Assembly: GCF_000725125.1 (NCBI RefSeq)
Contig: NZ_JFCB01000014.1
Coordinates: forward strand, 103,687-167,686
Source of the DNA: Streptomyces toyocaensis
GTDB lineage: Bacteria > Actinomycetota > Actinomycetes > Streptomycetales > Streptomycetaceae
DNA: 64,000 nucleotides
Reading direction: 5' to 3'
Shown here: piece by piece, positions 39,311 through 46,782 of the stretch
How the letters are laid out: the number at the start of each line of letters is the position of its first letter
Position numbering within the stretch: position 1 is the stretch's first letter
Program-made: the position numbers and the translations under genes
Notes under the pieces: model-generated
What the model was told of the DNA's origin: nothing
Seen by the model: only the letters and a program-made list of their open reading frames with translations
Databases searched by the model: none

Positions 39311-39844
39311 TCACCGACTGGACGGCGCCTTGAGCAGGGTGGACAGTGCGCGGGGGTCGATCCCGGCGCGTTCGAGCACCTCGACGGCGCGCGCCTGCGG
39401 GTCCGCGACGAGCGCGGCGAGCAGGTCCGTGCCGCGTGCCGGGCCTTTGCCGTTGCGGGCGGCGCGCCCATGGGCGCACTCCATGCAGCCCGCCGCCAGC
39501 GGGGAGAAGCCCGCCGTCACGGTCACCGCCGGGACGCTTCCCGAGTCCTCCACCGCGCCCTGCCAGCGCAGGCCGTAACCGATGCTGCGCTGGACCAGAT
39601 AGCCGAGCAGCCGGGCGAGCCGGGGCCCCTCGCCGAGGACGGCCCTCACCTCGGGGTCGGACTCCAGGAGCGAGTGCAGCAGATGGGCCGTGTCGATCTG
39701 TCCGTCCCCGTCCCGGACGGCCCTGCGGCGGGCCCCGGCGACCACCGCCGCCAGCTCGGCGCTGAGCCTGGCATCGTTGTCGCCGCGATGAGGGCCCTGC
39801 TCCTGGAACTCCTGGGCCTGCGGCCGGGGGATACGGGGTTGCAC
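39311..39844 (-). CDS. Clp N-terminal domain protein
   Basis: A 177-residue protein with a Clp_N-like repeat: LSAELAAVVAGARRRAVRDGDGQIDTAHLLHSLLES begins the domain, and EVLERAGIDPRALSTLL ends it, as in the substrate-adaptor domain of ClpC/ClpA. There is no ATPase part, so this is a stand-alone ClpN protein, possibly an adaptor or decoy for Clp. The middle (about 85-140) diverges and has a CMECAHG cysteine pair. GTG 39844 (VQPRIPRPQ) has a GGGGGA site; ATG 39880 is an alternative. It is downstream of the PadR gene but 210 bases away. Confidence 0.7.
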   Translation of the reverse strand: MQPRIPRPQAQEFQEQGPHRGDNDARLSAELAAVVAGARRRAVRDGDGQIDTAHLLHSLLESDPEVRAVLGEGPRLARLLGYLVQRSIGYGLRWQGAVEDSGSVPAVTVTAGFSPLAAGCMECAHGRAARNGKGPARGTDLLAALVADPQARAVEVLERAGIDPRALSTLLKAPSSR

Positions 39845-40054
39845 GTCCCCCACCCCATCAGTCCCGTGCCGTCCGGACATCCCCGGCGGGAAGCATCTTG
39901 GCGTCCCACGGAAAGTGGACGCCCCGGACGGGAATCTCCTCCTTGCGGAGGAGATCAGGGTGTTCGGTGCCGAGAGGCGCGCGCCGGTCCGCGTCACGCC
40001 CTTCGCCGGGTCCGCGCCCGTCCTTGTCGTGCCGACGACCCTCGGGGAACTTCG

Positions 40055-40681
40055 TCAGTCCTCGTCGGCGAGAATCAGGTACAGCTTCTTGCGTGCCTCG
40101 TTGATGACGGCGAGGGCCTTCTCGCGCTGCCCCTTGCTGCCGGTCTTCCAGACCTGCCCGAAGGCCTCCATCAGGCCGAGGCCGGCCTGCCGGATCTCGC
40201 TCAGCGCCTCCCAGTCGACCCCGCGCGAGGCCTCCTCCCAGGGCGCCTCGGGACCTTCCCCGGCCGCCGTACGGCCGGCCTCGGTGAGGGAGAACAACTT
40301 CTTGCCGCCCTCGGACTCGCTGATGATGAGCCCCTCGTCCTCCAGCAGCTGGAGGGTCGGGTACACCGAGCCGGGGCTGGGCTTCCACGCCCCGCCGCTG
40401 CGCTCGGCGATCTCCTGGATCATCTCGTAGCCGTGCATGGGGCGGTCCTTCAGCAGGGCCAGGATCGAGGCCCGTACGTCACCGCGCCGCGCCCTTCCCC
40501 TCGGTCCGCCGCGCCCTCGTCCGCCCCAGGGACCCCCGTGGCCGAAACCCGGGCCGAAGGGCCCCCCGGGGCCGCCCGGGCCACCCGGGCCGAAGGGACC
40601 GAAGGCCGCACGCAGCCTCTCGAAGTCGCCCCAGCCGCCTCGGGGGGCGTCGTGCCCGTGCTCGTGTCCATGCGTACGCAT
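40055..40681 (-). CDS. PadR family transcriptional regulator with Gly-rich N-terminus
   Basis: A 208-residue PadR regulator. Residues 1-65 are unusual: His-rich (THGHEHGHDAP) then Gly/Pro/Phe repeats (GPGGPGGPGGPFGPGF), perhaps metal-binding or disordered. The winged helix is about 68-145, with RASILALLKDRPMHGYEMIQEIAERSGGAWKPSPGSVYPTLQLLEDEGLI, the family hallmark. A dimer helix follows. ATG 40681 is preferred to GTG 40690, with GGAG nine bases upstream. Immediately upstream lie a 30-bp inverted repeat and a CGATATATCG palindrome, likely operators, so it should repress itself; a target gene beyond that is not obvious. Confidence 0.9.
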   Translation of the reverse strand: MRTHGHEHGHDAPRGGWGDFERLRAAFGPFGPGGPGGPGGPFGPGFGHGGPWGGRGRGGPRGRARRGDVRASILALLKDRPMHGYEMIQEIAERSGGAWKPSPGSVYPTLQLLEDEGLIISESEGGKKLFSLTEAGRTAAGEGPEAPWEEASRGVDWEALSEIRQAGLGLMEAFGQVWKTGSKGQREKALAVINEARKKLYLILADED

Positions 40682-40698
40682 CGTCGCCACTCCACTCG

Positions 40699-40734
40699 AT
40701 CGTTGATCGGTCGCGATGCTTCAACGATATATCG
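40699..40734. promoter_or_regulatory. PadR operators: ATCGTTGA-N14-TCAACGAT and CGATATATCG
   Basis: A perfect 8-bp inverted repeat (40699-40706 and 40721-40728) and an overlapping perfect 10-bp palindrome (40725-40734) lie just upstream of the PadR start. AT-rich palindromes with ATAT centres are typical PadR sites. Confidence 0.65.
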
Positions 40735-40806
40735 GAGAACGACGGGCGACAACCCCCTCGGCCGACCGGACACTCCCGTGACCGGTCCACCACCCTCCGA
40801 TTGGCC

Positions 40807-40837
40807 TTGGCCCGCGGCTCCGCGCCGCCCGTACCGT
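40807..40837 (+). promoter_or_regulatory. Promoter TTGGCC-N19-TACCGT for the PhzF-like gene
   Basis: TTGGCC (40807-40812) and TACCGT (40832-40837) lie 19 bases apart, and the -10 ends six bases before ATG 40844, so the transcript is probably leaderless. Confidence 0.5.
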
Positions 40838-40843
40838 CGCGCC

Positions 40844-41653
40844 ATGCGGATCCGAATCGTCGACGCCTTCACCGACCGGCCCTTCGCCGGAAATCCCGCC
40901 GGAGTGCTGCTCCTGGACGCCTTCCCCGACGACGCCTGGCTCCAGAGCGTCGCCCTGGAGGTCAACCACGCCGAGACGGCCTTCGCGCACCCGCTCGCCG
41001 ACGGCGGCGAGGCCGACTGGGCGCTGCGCTGGTTCACCCCCGCCGTAGAGGTCGCACTGTGCGGCCACGCGACACTGGCCACCGCGCACGTCCTGCACAG
41101 CACCGGCGCGCACCGAGGTCCCGTACGGTTCGCCACCCGCAGCGGGGTCCTGGTCGCCACCCCCGGCGCTGACGGCGCCGTCACCCTGGACTTCCCCACG
41201 GCCCCGCTCACCGCCGTCGACGTCCCCGAGGGCGTCGCCGAGGCCCTGGGTACCGCGCCCCTGACGGCGTTCGACACCGGCCCGAACATCGGGGACCTGC
41301 TGGTCGAGGTGGCCGACGAGCGCACGGTGCATGCCCTGCGGCCCGACCTCAAGGCGCTGGCCGCCCACTCCGAGCGCGGCCTCATCGCCACCGCCCGCGC
41401 CGAGAACCCCGCCCTCGGCTACGACTTCGTCTCCCGCTGTTTCTTCCCGAACGTGGGAATCGACGAGGACCCGGTGACCGGCAGCGCGCACACCGCGCTG
41501 GCTCCCTACTGGTCCGAGCGGCTCGGCCGCCCCGCTCTCACCGGTCTCCAGGCCTCACCGCGCTCCGGCCGCGTCCGCACCGAGGTGCGCGGCGCACGCA
41601 CGCTGCTGAGCGGACGCGCCGTGACGGTCATCGAGGGCGACCTGCTGGTCTGA
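40844..41653 (+). CDS. PhzF family isomerase
   Basis: A 269-residue PhzF-fold protein of two similar halves. RIRIVDAFTDRPFAGNPAGV opens the protein, the catalytic glutamate is E44 in EVNHAETAFA, WFTPAVEVALCGHATLATAHVL is the conserved loop, and FPNVGIDEDPVTGSAHTALAPYW its counterpart in the second half. In phenazine makers PhzF isomerises dihydro-hydroxyanthranilate, but most genomic copies act on unknown small molecules and no other phz genes are nearby, so a phenazine role is not supported. The gene has its own promoter and ends in a bidirectional terminator before the CPBP gene. Confidence 0.94.
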   Translation: MRIRIVDAFTDRPFAGNPAGVLLLDAFPDDAWLQSVALEVNHAETAFAHPLADGGEADWALRWFTPAVEVALCGHATLATAHVLHSTGAHRGPVRFATRSGVLVATPGADGAVTLDFPTAPLTAVDVPEGVAEALGTAPLTAFDTGPNIGDLLVEVADERTVHALRPDLKALAAHSERGLIATARAENPALGYDFVSRCFFPNVGIDEDPVTGSAHTALAPYWSERLGRPALTGLQASPRSGRVRTEVRGARTLLSGRAVTVIEGDLLV

Positions 41654-41665
41654 CGCCTATGTGGT

Positions 41666-41697
41666 GGAGGGGCGTACGGCAGTCCGCACACCCCTCC
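41666..41697. terminator. Bidirectional terminator between phzF-like and CPBP genes
   Basis: GGAGGGG (41666-41672) pairs with CCCCTCC (41691-41697), with an inner CGG-CAGT-CCG stem. It sits midway between two convergent stops at 41653 and 41707. Confidence 0.7.
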
Positions 41698-41706
41698 CTC
41701 GCCGTC

Positions 41707-42507
41707 TCACGCCGTCGGCAGCCAGTCCACCTTGCCGGCCAGCAGCGCGTACCCCACGAACGCCCCGATGTCGAGCAGCGTGTGCGCGACCACCAGGGGC
41801 CCCACGCGCCCCCAGCGCCGGTAGAGGTGGACGAACACCACGCCCATGACCATGTTCCCGATGAAGCCGCCGACGCCCTGATAGAGGTGGTACGAGCCAC
41901 GCAGCACCGCGCTGCCCGCCATCGCGGCGCCCGGGGTCCAGCCGAGCTGGTTGAGCCGGCGCAGCAGATAGCCGAGGACGATGACCTCCTCGACGATCGA
42001 GTTCTGCAGCGCCGACAGGATCAGCACGGGGTACTTCCACCACACCTCGGGCAGCGCCTCCGGTACCACGGTGAGGTTGAAGCCGAGACCCCGCATGGCC
42101 AGGTAGAAGGCGATGCCGCTGCTGCCGATGACCGCCGCGACCGCCGCTCCGCGACCGAGGTCGAACCACGGCCGGGTGCGGTCGAAGCCGAGGACGCGCA
42201 GCCCGGCGCCCTCGCGCAGCAGGAAGTGCGCGACCAGCGCGACCGGTACGAGCGCCGTGGTGATCCCGAAGAGCTGCCAGGCCAGGTCCAGCCACGGGCG
42301 GCCCGGCGCGGCCGAGGCGTTCAGGGTGGCCGCCTGATCCTCCAGTCCACCCGGTTCGGTGACCGAGCCGACGAAGCTGATCAGCGCGGACACGCCGCTC
42401 GCGCCGAGCGACAGCGCGAGCACGAGCAGCGTCTCGTTGCGCAGCGTCCTGCGCGACAGTCTCCGCTCAGGAAGGGAATCGGCCCCCGTACCCGCCTCCA
42501 CCCGCAC
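41707..42507 (-). CDS. CPBP family intramembrane metalloprotease
   Basis: A roughly 266-residue polytopic protease of the CAAX/CPBP type, with about seven or eight membrane segments. The active-site motifs are SIVEEVIVLGYLLRRL (the Glu pair; the usual Arg after the EExx is here displaced to YLLRR), SYHLYQGVGGFIGNMVMG (the His of the second motif) and VAHTLLDIGAF (third His). These enzymes cleave membrane peptides or act in bacteriocin self-immunity and signalling; substrate unknown. GTG 42507 has GGAGG five bases upstream and is preferred to GTG 42519. A 13-bp palindrome lies just upstream. Confidence 0.87.
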   Translation of the reverse strand: MRVEAGTGADSLPERRLSRRTLRNETLLVLALSLGASGVSALISFVGSVTEPGGLEDQAATLNASAAPGRPWLDLAWQLFGITTALVPVALVAHFLLREGAGLRVLGFDRTRPWFDLGRGAAVAAVIGSSGIAFYLAMRGLGFNLTVVPEALPEVWWKYPVLILSALQNSIVEEVIVLGYLLRRLNQLGWTPGAAMAGSAVLRGSYHLYQGVGGFIGNMVMGVVFVHLYRRWGRVGPLVVAHTLLDIGAFVGYALLAGKVDWLPTA

Positions 42508-42525
42508 ACCTGCCTCCACATCACC

Positions 42526-42538
42526 GATCGGTCCGATC
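42526..42538. promoter_or_regulatory. Palindrome GATCGG-T-CCGATC upstream of CPBP gene
   Basis: A perfect 6-bp inverted repeat around one base, 19 bases from GTG 42507. It overlaps where a -10 would be on the minus strand and may be a TetR-type operator. No adjacent regulator gene exists. Confidence 0.5.
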
Positions 42539-42585
42539 AGTATGAGGGCAGCGGCTGTGCATGCGGCCGGGGGGCCGCGCCGCGG

Positions 42586-44103
42586 TCAGGCCGTGGGCAC
42601 CGGTTCCGGCAGGCCCACCGGCCAGCTGTGCACGGGCTCTCCCTGTTTCGCCAGCTCCCGGTAGCGACGCGTGGTGGCCGCCAGGGCGGCGTCCCGGCCC
42701 AGGCCGAGGTCGAGGGCGCGGTGGAAGGTCGCGGCCTGCCACGTCGCGCCGTTCACCCGCCGCCGGCACCGCTCCTCGATCACCCCGAGGTACAGGTCGC
42801 GGTCGGCGGGCTCGATCCCCCACGCGTCCAGCCCGGCCTCGGCGAGCGGCAGCAGCTCGTCCCGTACGAGGGTGACCGCGTCCACCTCCCCGAGACCGCC
42901 CAGACGACCGCGCCGGGGCCAGGTGAGGCGGGCTTCGATGCCGTGCTTGCAGGCGGCGTCGAAGTTCGCGGCGGCGGCCTCGAAGGGCAGCCGGGTCCAC
43001 ACCGGGCGGCTGTCCTCCGCGAGGGCGCGGACCACTCCGTAGTAGAAGGCCGCGTTGGCGATGACGTCCGTGATGGTGGGGCCGGCGGGCAGCACGCGGT
43101 TCTCCACCCGCAGGTGGGGGACGCCGTCTGCGATGCCGTACACGGGCCGGTTCCAGCGGTAGACGGTGCCGTTGTGCAGGACGAGTTCGGCGAGCGTGGG
43201 GACGCCGCCCCGGTCCAGCACCTCCAGCGGGTCCTCGTCGTCACAGATCGGCAGCAGGGCGGGGTAGTAGCGCAGGTTCTCCTCGAAGAGGTCGAACGCC
43301 GAGGTCACCCACCGCTCCCCGAACCAGGTGCGCGGCCGCACGCCCTGGGCCTGCAGCTCGGGCGGCCGGGTGTCGGTGGACTGCTGGAACAGCGGCGGCC
43401 GCGACTCGCGCCACAGTTCACGCCCGAACAGGAACGGCGAGTTGGCGCCGACGGCGATCTGCGCCGCGGCGACGGCCTGGGCCGCGTTCCACACTCCCGC
43501 GAAGCGTTCCGGGGTGACCTGGAGGTGCAGCTGCACCGAGGTGCAGGCGGCCTCGGGGGCGATCGACTTCGAGGTGCAGCTCAGCCGCTCCACACCGTCG
43601 ATGTCCAGGGTGAAGTCCTCGCCGCGCGCGGCCACGATCTGCTCGTTGAGCAGGGCGTAGCGGTCGACATCGGAAAGGTTCGAGGAGACGAGGTCGTCCC
43701 GGTCCAGGGTCGGCAGGATGCCGATCATCACGATGCCCGCGTCCACCTCGCCGGCTTTCCGGTCGGCATAGGCGAGCGAGGTGCGCAGTTCCTCGTCGAG
43801 CCGGTCGAAAACCCGTCCGCTCAATCGGTGGGGCGCGATGTTCACTTCCAGATTGAACATCGCGAGTTCCGTTTGGAAGTCCCTGCTGGCAATCCTTTCG
43901 AGGACTTGCGCATTCAACATTTTCGGCATGCCGTCGGCGCCCGCGAGATTCAATTCGATCTCCAGCCCCATGAGGTTCTTGGGGCGGTCGAACCGCTTCT
44001 CCGCCAGGAGTCGCTCCAAGCCCGTCAGGCAGCTGCGGAGCTTCTCGCGGTAGCGCTGGCGATCGGACAGGTCGAACTGACCTGCCACGACCTTCTCCCC
44101 CAT
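42586..44103 (-). CDS. Glutamate-cysteine ligase family 2 (GCS2) protein
   Basis: A 505-residue protein of the GCS2 ATP-grasp-like carboxylate-amine ligase family. NLMGLEIELNLAG is the ATP/Mg-binding start motif, FNLEVNIAPHRLSG and CTSVQLHLQVTP are active-site strands, and HLRVENRVLPAGPTITD is the conserved late motif. Streptomyces make mycothiol instead of glutathione, so this is probably not a true glutathione synthase; related enzymes ligate glutamate to other amines or serve ergothioneine synthesis (EgtA), but no egt genes are adjacent. ATG 44103 follows CGAGGAGGGACG. The 562 bases upstream hold no clear gene. Confidence 0.87.
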   Translation of the reverse strand: MGEKVVAGQFDLSDRQRYREKLRSCLTGLERLLAEKRFDRPKNLMGLEIELNLAGADGMPKMLNAQVLERIASRDFQTELAMFNLEVNIAPHRLSGRVFDRLDEELRTSLAYADRKAGEVDAGIVMIGILPTLDRDDLVSSNLSDVDRYALLNEQIVAARGEDFTLDIDGVERLSCTSKSIAPEAACTSVQLHLQVTPERFAGVWNAAQAVAAAQIAVGANSPFLFGRELWRESRPPLFQQSTDTRPPELQAQGVRPRTWFGERWVTSAFDLFEENLRYYPALLPICDDEDPLEVLDRGGVPTLAELVLHNGTVYRWNRPVYGIADGVPHLRVENRVLPAGPTITDVIANAAFYYGVVRALAEDSRPVWTRLPFEAAAANFDAACKHGIEARLTWPRRGRLGGLGEVDAVTLVRDELLPLAEAGLDAWGIEPADRDLYLGVIEERCRRRVNGATWQAATFHRALDLGLGRDAALAATTRRYRELAKQGEPVHSWPVGLPEPVPTA

Positions 44104-44229
44104 CGAAGCGTCCCTCCTCGGATGGGCGGACCGAAGAACGGCCGCCGGGGTCCCGGTCCACACAGGAGGATGCCCCGCGGATGCGATCGATAACGTCCCG
44201 GGCCCCACTGTCGGCCGCTAGTCTGGTCG

Positions 44230-44331
44230 ATGGAGACCAGTGGCACATTCACGGGGCATGGCACAGAACGCATGGTGCGGGCCGGATGCGAAGTCGTGAA
44301 AAACGCCGACGAGAATTGGCCGACCGCTTGA
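44230..44331 (+). CDS. Candidate leaderless small ORF, 33 residues
   Basis: TAGTCT (44219-44224) ends five bases before ATG 44230, which opens METSGTFTGHGTERMVRAG and ends ENWPTA. Only about 70% of its third codon positions are G or C, well below real Streptomyces genes, so coding is doubtful; the promoter-like context is the only support. It may instead be the start of a noncoding transcript. Confidence 0.25.
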   Translation: METSGTFTGHGTERMVRAGCEVVKNADENWPTA

Positions 44332-44471
44332 CGGCCGTTATCCGAGGTCATCGGCGTGCACCCTGCCTGGAATCGGGATGATTTTCGCGTTTCTCCGGCC
44401 AGAAGTACCCTTGTCGGCCCGACTGAAAACAGCTAGCCGAAACAAAGCCTGAACACACGTCGTATAAACTT

Positions 44472-44500
44472 CGCCCACAAGGCAGAAGGTGGGCGCCCAC
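44472..44500 (+). promoter_or_regulatory. Hairpin CGCCCAC-N10-GTGGGCG with overlapping palindrome
   Basis: CGCCCAC (44472-44478) pairs with GTGGGCG (44489-44495), and GTGGGCGCCCAC (44489-44500) is itself a perfect palindrome. It lies about 165 bases before the 44666 gene in its probable leader. It could be a terminator or a regulatory structure. Confidence 0.45.
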
Positions 44501-44665
44501 GGTCGATCGATCCAGCCGGAAGACGGCGTGCGGCAGCTCTCATCCCCGTCACCCGCGTTCGGACCCCGGTCCCTGCCTCTCTGACCTTCGCGAGCAGACA
44601 GCGCCGTCCGCCACGCCACGCCCCGCCCTCGCGCCACCGTGCCTTCGAATGAGAGGCGACCCACC

Positions 44666-45250
44666 ATGCCGCTGCATGTCCCCCCGGCTCCCGCGCCCGC
44701 ACTGCGTTCCGTCCTGACCGCGCTCTCCTCACCGACCGCGGTGCGTGAGGCGCGGACTCCCTCCCTGCTCGGCGCCCCGGGACCCGTCTCACCCGAGCTT
44801 CCCCTCCCCGTCCACGTCCTGGACCACGTGACCGCCGAGGGCGGGACCGCGACACGGCTGGCCGGGTGGCGTTTCCTGATCCGCACCGGCGACCGCGCGG
44901 TGGCCGCCGCGGACAGCGTGCTCACCGCGGACGGATGGACCTTTTCCCGCTTCTTCGAGGGTCCGTACATCCCGTCCACCGAGCTCGCCCTGCGCCAGGC
45001 CGAGGCCATGGCCCAGCCGTACCAGCCGCGGCTGCTGTCGGTGCCCGGCCTCTACATGCTGGCGCTGTGGCTGCACGGCGATCCCACCGCGGACGCCACA
45101 GGCGGCCGGCCCGCCGCCACCGATCTGCTCGTCCCCCTCGCGCCGGCGCCGCCCGGCATCGCGGCCCACCGCCCGCACCGGGTCACCGAACTGCTTCCGG
45201 TGCTGACACACCGGGTGACACCGACCCGGCTGCTCGGCTCACCCGCCTGA
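44666..45250 (+). CDS. Conserved hypothetical protein, 194 residues
   Basis: A soluble-looking protein I do not recognise. It has no signal peptide or membrane helix. The N-terminus is Pro/Ala-rich (PLHVPPAPAPALRSVLTAL); the core has alternating strands (HVLDHVTAEGGTATRLAGWRFLIRTGDRAVAAADSVLT) and a helix with a Tyr-rich end (AEAMAQPYQPRLLSVPGLYMLALWLHGD). Codon use is fully Streptomyces-like. ATG 44666 has GAGAGG upstream; an ATG at 44639 in frame is less well placed. It ends in a strong hairpin facing the convergent TetR gene. No function is proposed. Confidence 0.7.
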   Translation: MPLHVPPAPAPALRSVLTALSSPTAVREARTPSLLGAPGPVSPELPLPVHVLDHVTAEGGTATRLAGWRFLIRTGDRAVAAADSVLTADGWTFSRFFEGPYIPSTELALRQAEAMAQPYQPRLLSVPGLYMLALWLHGDPTADATGGRPAATDLLVPLAPAPPGIAAHRPHRVTELLPVLTHRVTPTRLLGSPA

Positions 45251-45264
45251 GGTTTCCGCGTCGC

Positions 45265-45301
45265 GTGCCCCGCCGTCCGGCCACCCCGGACGGCGGGGCA
45301 C
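45265..45301. terminator. Bidirectional terminator, 16-bp perfect stem
   Basis: GTGCCCCGCCGTCCGG (45265-45280) pairs perfectly with 45286-45301 around a five-base loop. It separates the convergent hypothetical gene (stop 45250) and TetR gene (stop 45403). No T run. Confidence 0.85.
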
Positions 45302-45402
45302 GGGCATGCGGACCGGACCGTCCGTTCCGGATCGGCGGAGGGAAGCAACGGCGGGCCCGTGCCCGGGCCGGTCCGGTCTGCTGCCGCTGCAACCGGGCGG
45401 CC

Positions 45403-46002
45403 TCATGTGCCGGATCGAGCCCTCTGCTCCACCGCCACGATGCGCTCCACGGCGGCCGTCACCAGTTGTTCACGCTCCTCCTCCGTGAAGACGTCCGGCA
45501 GGGTGAGCTGCTCAACGATCAGCCAGTTCAGCGTCAGTATGAGCAGCTTGACTGCCGTGGCGTCGCCCGGGAGGCCGGAAGCCTCGTGATAGGCGACATT
45601 GCCGTCGACGTCGGCTCGGACCCGGTCAGTGAGGACCCTGCGAAGTTCGGGGCGGCGGGTGGCCTCGAGGCGGAGTTCCAGCAGCGCGAGGTAACCGGTG
45701 CGGAAGGAGGCGATGCGGCCGACGAGCTCGCGCATCAGTTCGGCGTAGGTCTCAGGGTCGCGGTCGGCCGCCTGCTGGCGGGCGATCGTGGCCTCGTCGG
45801 GCTGGAGCCGCTCGTAGACCCGGGCACCGGCCTGAGTGAAGAGGTCGTCGCGGCTTGCGAAGTAGTTGGACGCCGTGCCGGCGGGAACGGTGGCCTCGGC
45901 ATCCACGGCCCGGAAGGTCAGGCCGCGTGCGCCTTCTCGGGCCAGCACCTCGATCGCCGCGTCGACGAGCGCCGCGCGCCGCTGGTCGTTCCGTCTCACC
46001 AT
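45403..46002 (-). CDS. TetR family transcriptional regulator with no apparent partner
   Basis: A 199-residue TetR regulator: helix-turn-helix DAAIEVLAREGARGLTFRAVDAEATVPAGTASNYFASRDDLF (about 14-55) and a helical ligand domain including FRTGYLALLELRLEATRRPELRRVL. ATG 46002 (MVRRNDQRR) is chosen over the 46032 frame, with TGGAG upstream. GTAGTACTAC and a second TACTAC sit in its promoter, likely its operators. The gene it would normally face has been replaced by a transposase remnant and noncoding DNA, so it may now regulate only itself or a distant target. Confidence 0.9.
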   Translation of the reverse strand: MVRRNDQRRAALVDAAIEVLAREGARGLTFRAVDAEATVPAGTASNYFASRDDLFTQAGARVYERLQPDEATIARQQAADRDPETYAELMRELVGRIASFRTGYLALLELRLEATRRPELRRVLTDRVRADVDGNVAYHEASGLPGDATAVKLLILTLNWLIVEQLTLPDVFTEEEREQLVTAAVERIVAVEQRARSGT

Positions 46003-46016
46003 CGACCACTCCAGAT

Positions 46017-46054
46017 GTAGTACTACGCCCACACCACTTCACGGAGAGTACTAC
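46017..46054. promoter_or_regulatory. TetR operators: GTAGTACTAC plus AGTACTAC
   Basis: A perfect 10-bp palindrome (46017-46026) and a second close copy, AGTACTAC (46047-46054), with the matching ACTAC ends 28 bases apart. They lie upstream of the TetR start at 46002 and overlap its promoter, suggesting autorepression. Confidence 0.6.
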
Positions 46055-46119
46055 GAGTGGGGGCCACTGGGGATCACCAGCCCGTACGCGCACCTACGGA
46101 CGGAGTCCGGCAAGGTGGA

Positions 46120-46257
46120 CGACCGCTGCCGCGCCGCTGCCGGGGGGCCCGCCGGGACGGGGATCACGGCGCGGATCCCCCGCTGGTGAACGTGGGCGCG
46201 GACGGCACGTGAGGAGTACACCCCGTCAACCGGAACCACGAGGACCAGCGCCATTCG
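46120..46257 (-). pseudogene. IS5-family-like transposase fragment
   Basis: The minus strand reads MALVLVVPVDGVYSSRAVRAH then VHQRGIRAVIPVPAGP. This resembles the segment around the second and third catalytic regions of IS5-group DDE transposases, where AYSSRAIRxxLRxRGIRAVIPVP is typical. Both flanks lack the rest of the enzyme and no terminal repeats are seen, so it is an old remnant about 45 codons long. It may mark a deletion of the gene that once faced the TetR regulator. Confidence 0.55.
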
Positions 46258-46492
46258 GCCACGGCGAACCACCCGAAGTGACAGTGCAGTTGGGATGAAC
46301 CGTCCGCGCGGGTGATGCGTCATCAACCTGTGAGGAGCGGTGCCGCGAAATCCCTGCGGATCGTCGTCCGTGGGGCAACACTGGTTTCCGACCGACGTAT
46401 CACACCGGGGGGCGGTCATGAACGAGGCTTCACGCCGCGGAACTGAAACGACAGCCGACTCACAGGTCACCACAGAGCGAGAGAACCCACCC

Positions 46493-46693
46493 ATGTGCCA
46501 GCACCAGCCACCGTGCCCCTCAGCCGACTCCGCCGACCGGGAATCCGCCCGTCTCGTGGCGCACCACCCGGAGCAGGGCTGGAGCCTGCTGTGCAACGGT
46601 GTCGTGCTCTTCGAGGACACCGGCGAGCTCCTCCCCGACGGCAGGATCATCGCCCCGCAGCGCCCCCGGGGCGCCAGCCTGACCACCGCCTGA
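46493..46693 (+). CDS. DUF5999 family small protein
   Basis: A 66-residue protein starting MCQHQPPCPSADSADRES and containing HHPEQGWSLLCNGVVLFEDTG and LLPDGRIIAPQRP, which I recognise as the DUF5999 family common in Streptomyces. Three cysteines and a His (CQHQPPC, LLCNG) could bind metal. Function is unknown. The ribosome binding site is weak (GAGAGAA). A longer frame from 46340 has no support. It precedes the Mop-domain regulator, but that gene has its own promoter. Confidence 0.85.
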   Translation: MCQHQPPCPSADSADRESARLVAHHPEQGWSLLCNGVVLFEDTGELLPDGRIIAPQRPRGASLTTA

Positions 46694-46769
46694 GCGGGGG
46701 GGGCGGGCGTCACCGGGAGAACAGGGGCCGGCGCCCGACCCCCGGCCCGCCGCTGCCCGCACCGCGGCC

Positions 46770-46775
46770 TAGGGT
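46770..46775 (+). promoter_or_regulatory. -10 hexamer TAGGGT for leaderless Mop-regulator mRNA
   Basis: TAGGGT ends seven bases before ATG 46783, without a ribosome binding site, so the mRNA likely starts at the ATG. Confidence 0.6.
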
Positions 46776-46782
46776 GACGGGC

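Larger units (their letters stand above)
44104..44665. other. Gene-poor, less GC-rich 562-base stretch
   Basis: This gap is less GC-rich than its surroundings, with A/T-rich runs such as GTGAAAAACG and CGTATAAACTTCG. It contains the candidate small ORF at 44230-44331, a TTGTCG-N17-TAGCCG promoter-like pair near 44411-44439 on the plus strand, the hairpin at 44472-44500, and otherwise nothing I can name. A small RNA or a regulatory leader for the 44666 gene is possible. Confidence 0.4.
46003..46492. other. Intergenic region with transposase remnant
   Basis: A 490-base stretch between the TetR and DUF5999 genes. It contains the TetR operators (46017-46054), the transposase fragment (about 46120-46257, minus strand) and then about 230 bases with no recognisable feature apart from the DUF5999 leader. 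Confidence 0.5.

Noticed and set aside
40844..41653. Phenazine biosynthesis gene cluster
   Set aside because: Only a PhzF-fold gene is present; no phzA/B/D/E/G neighbours, and most PhzF-like proteins are not involved in phenazines.
42586..44103. Glutathione biosynthesis (gshA) assignment
   Set aside because: The family is right, but Streptomyces use mycothiol and no gshB is near, so a glutathione role is not supported.
46326..46492. Extended N-terminus of the DUF5999 protein
   Set aside because: The upstream frame is not family-like and MCQHQPPCPS is the conserved start of the family.
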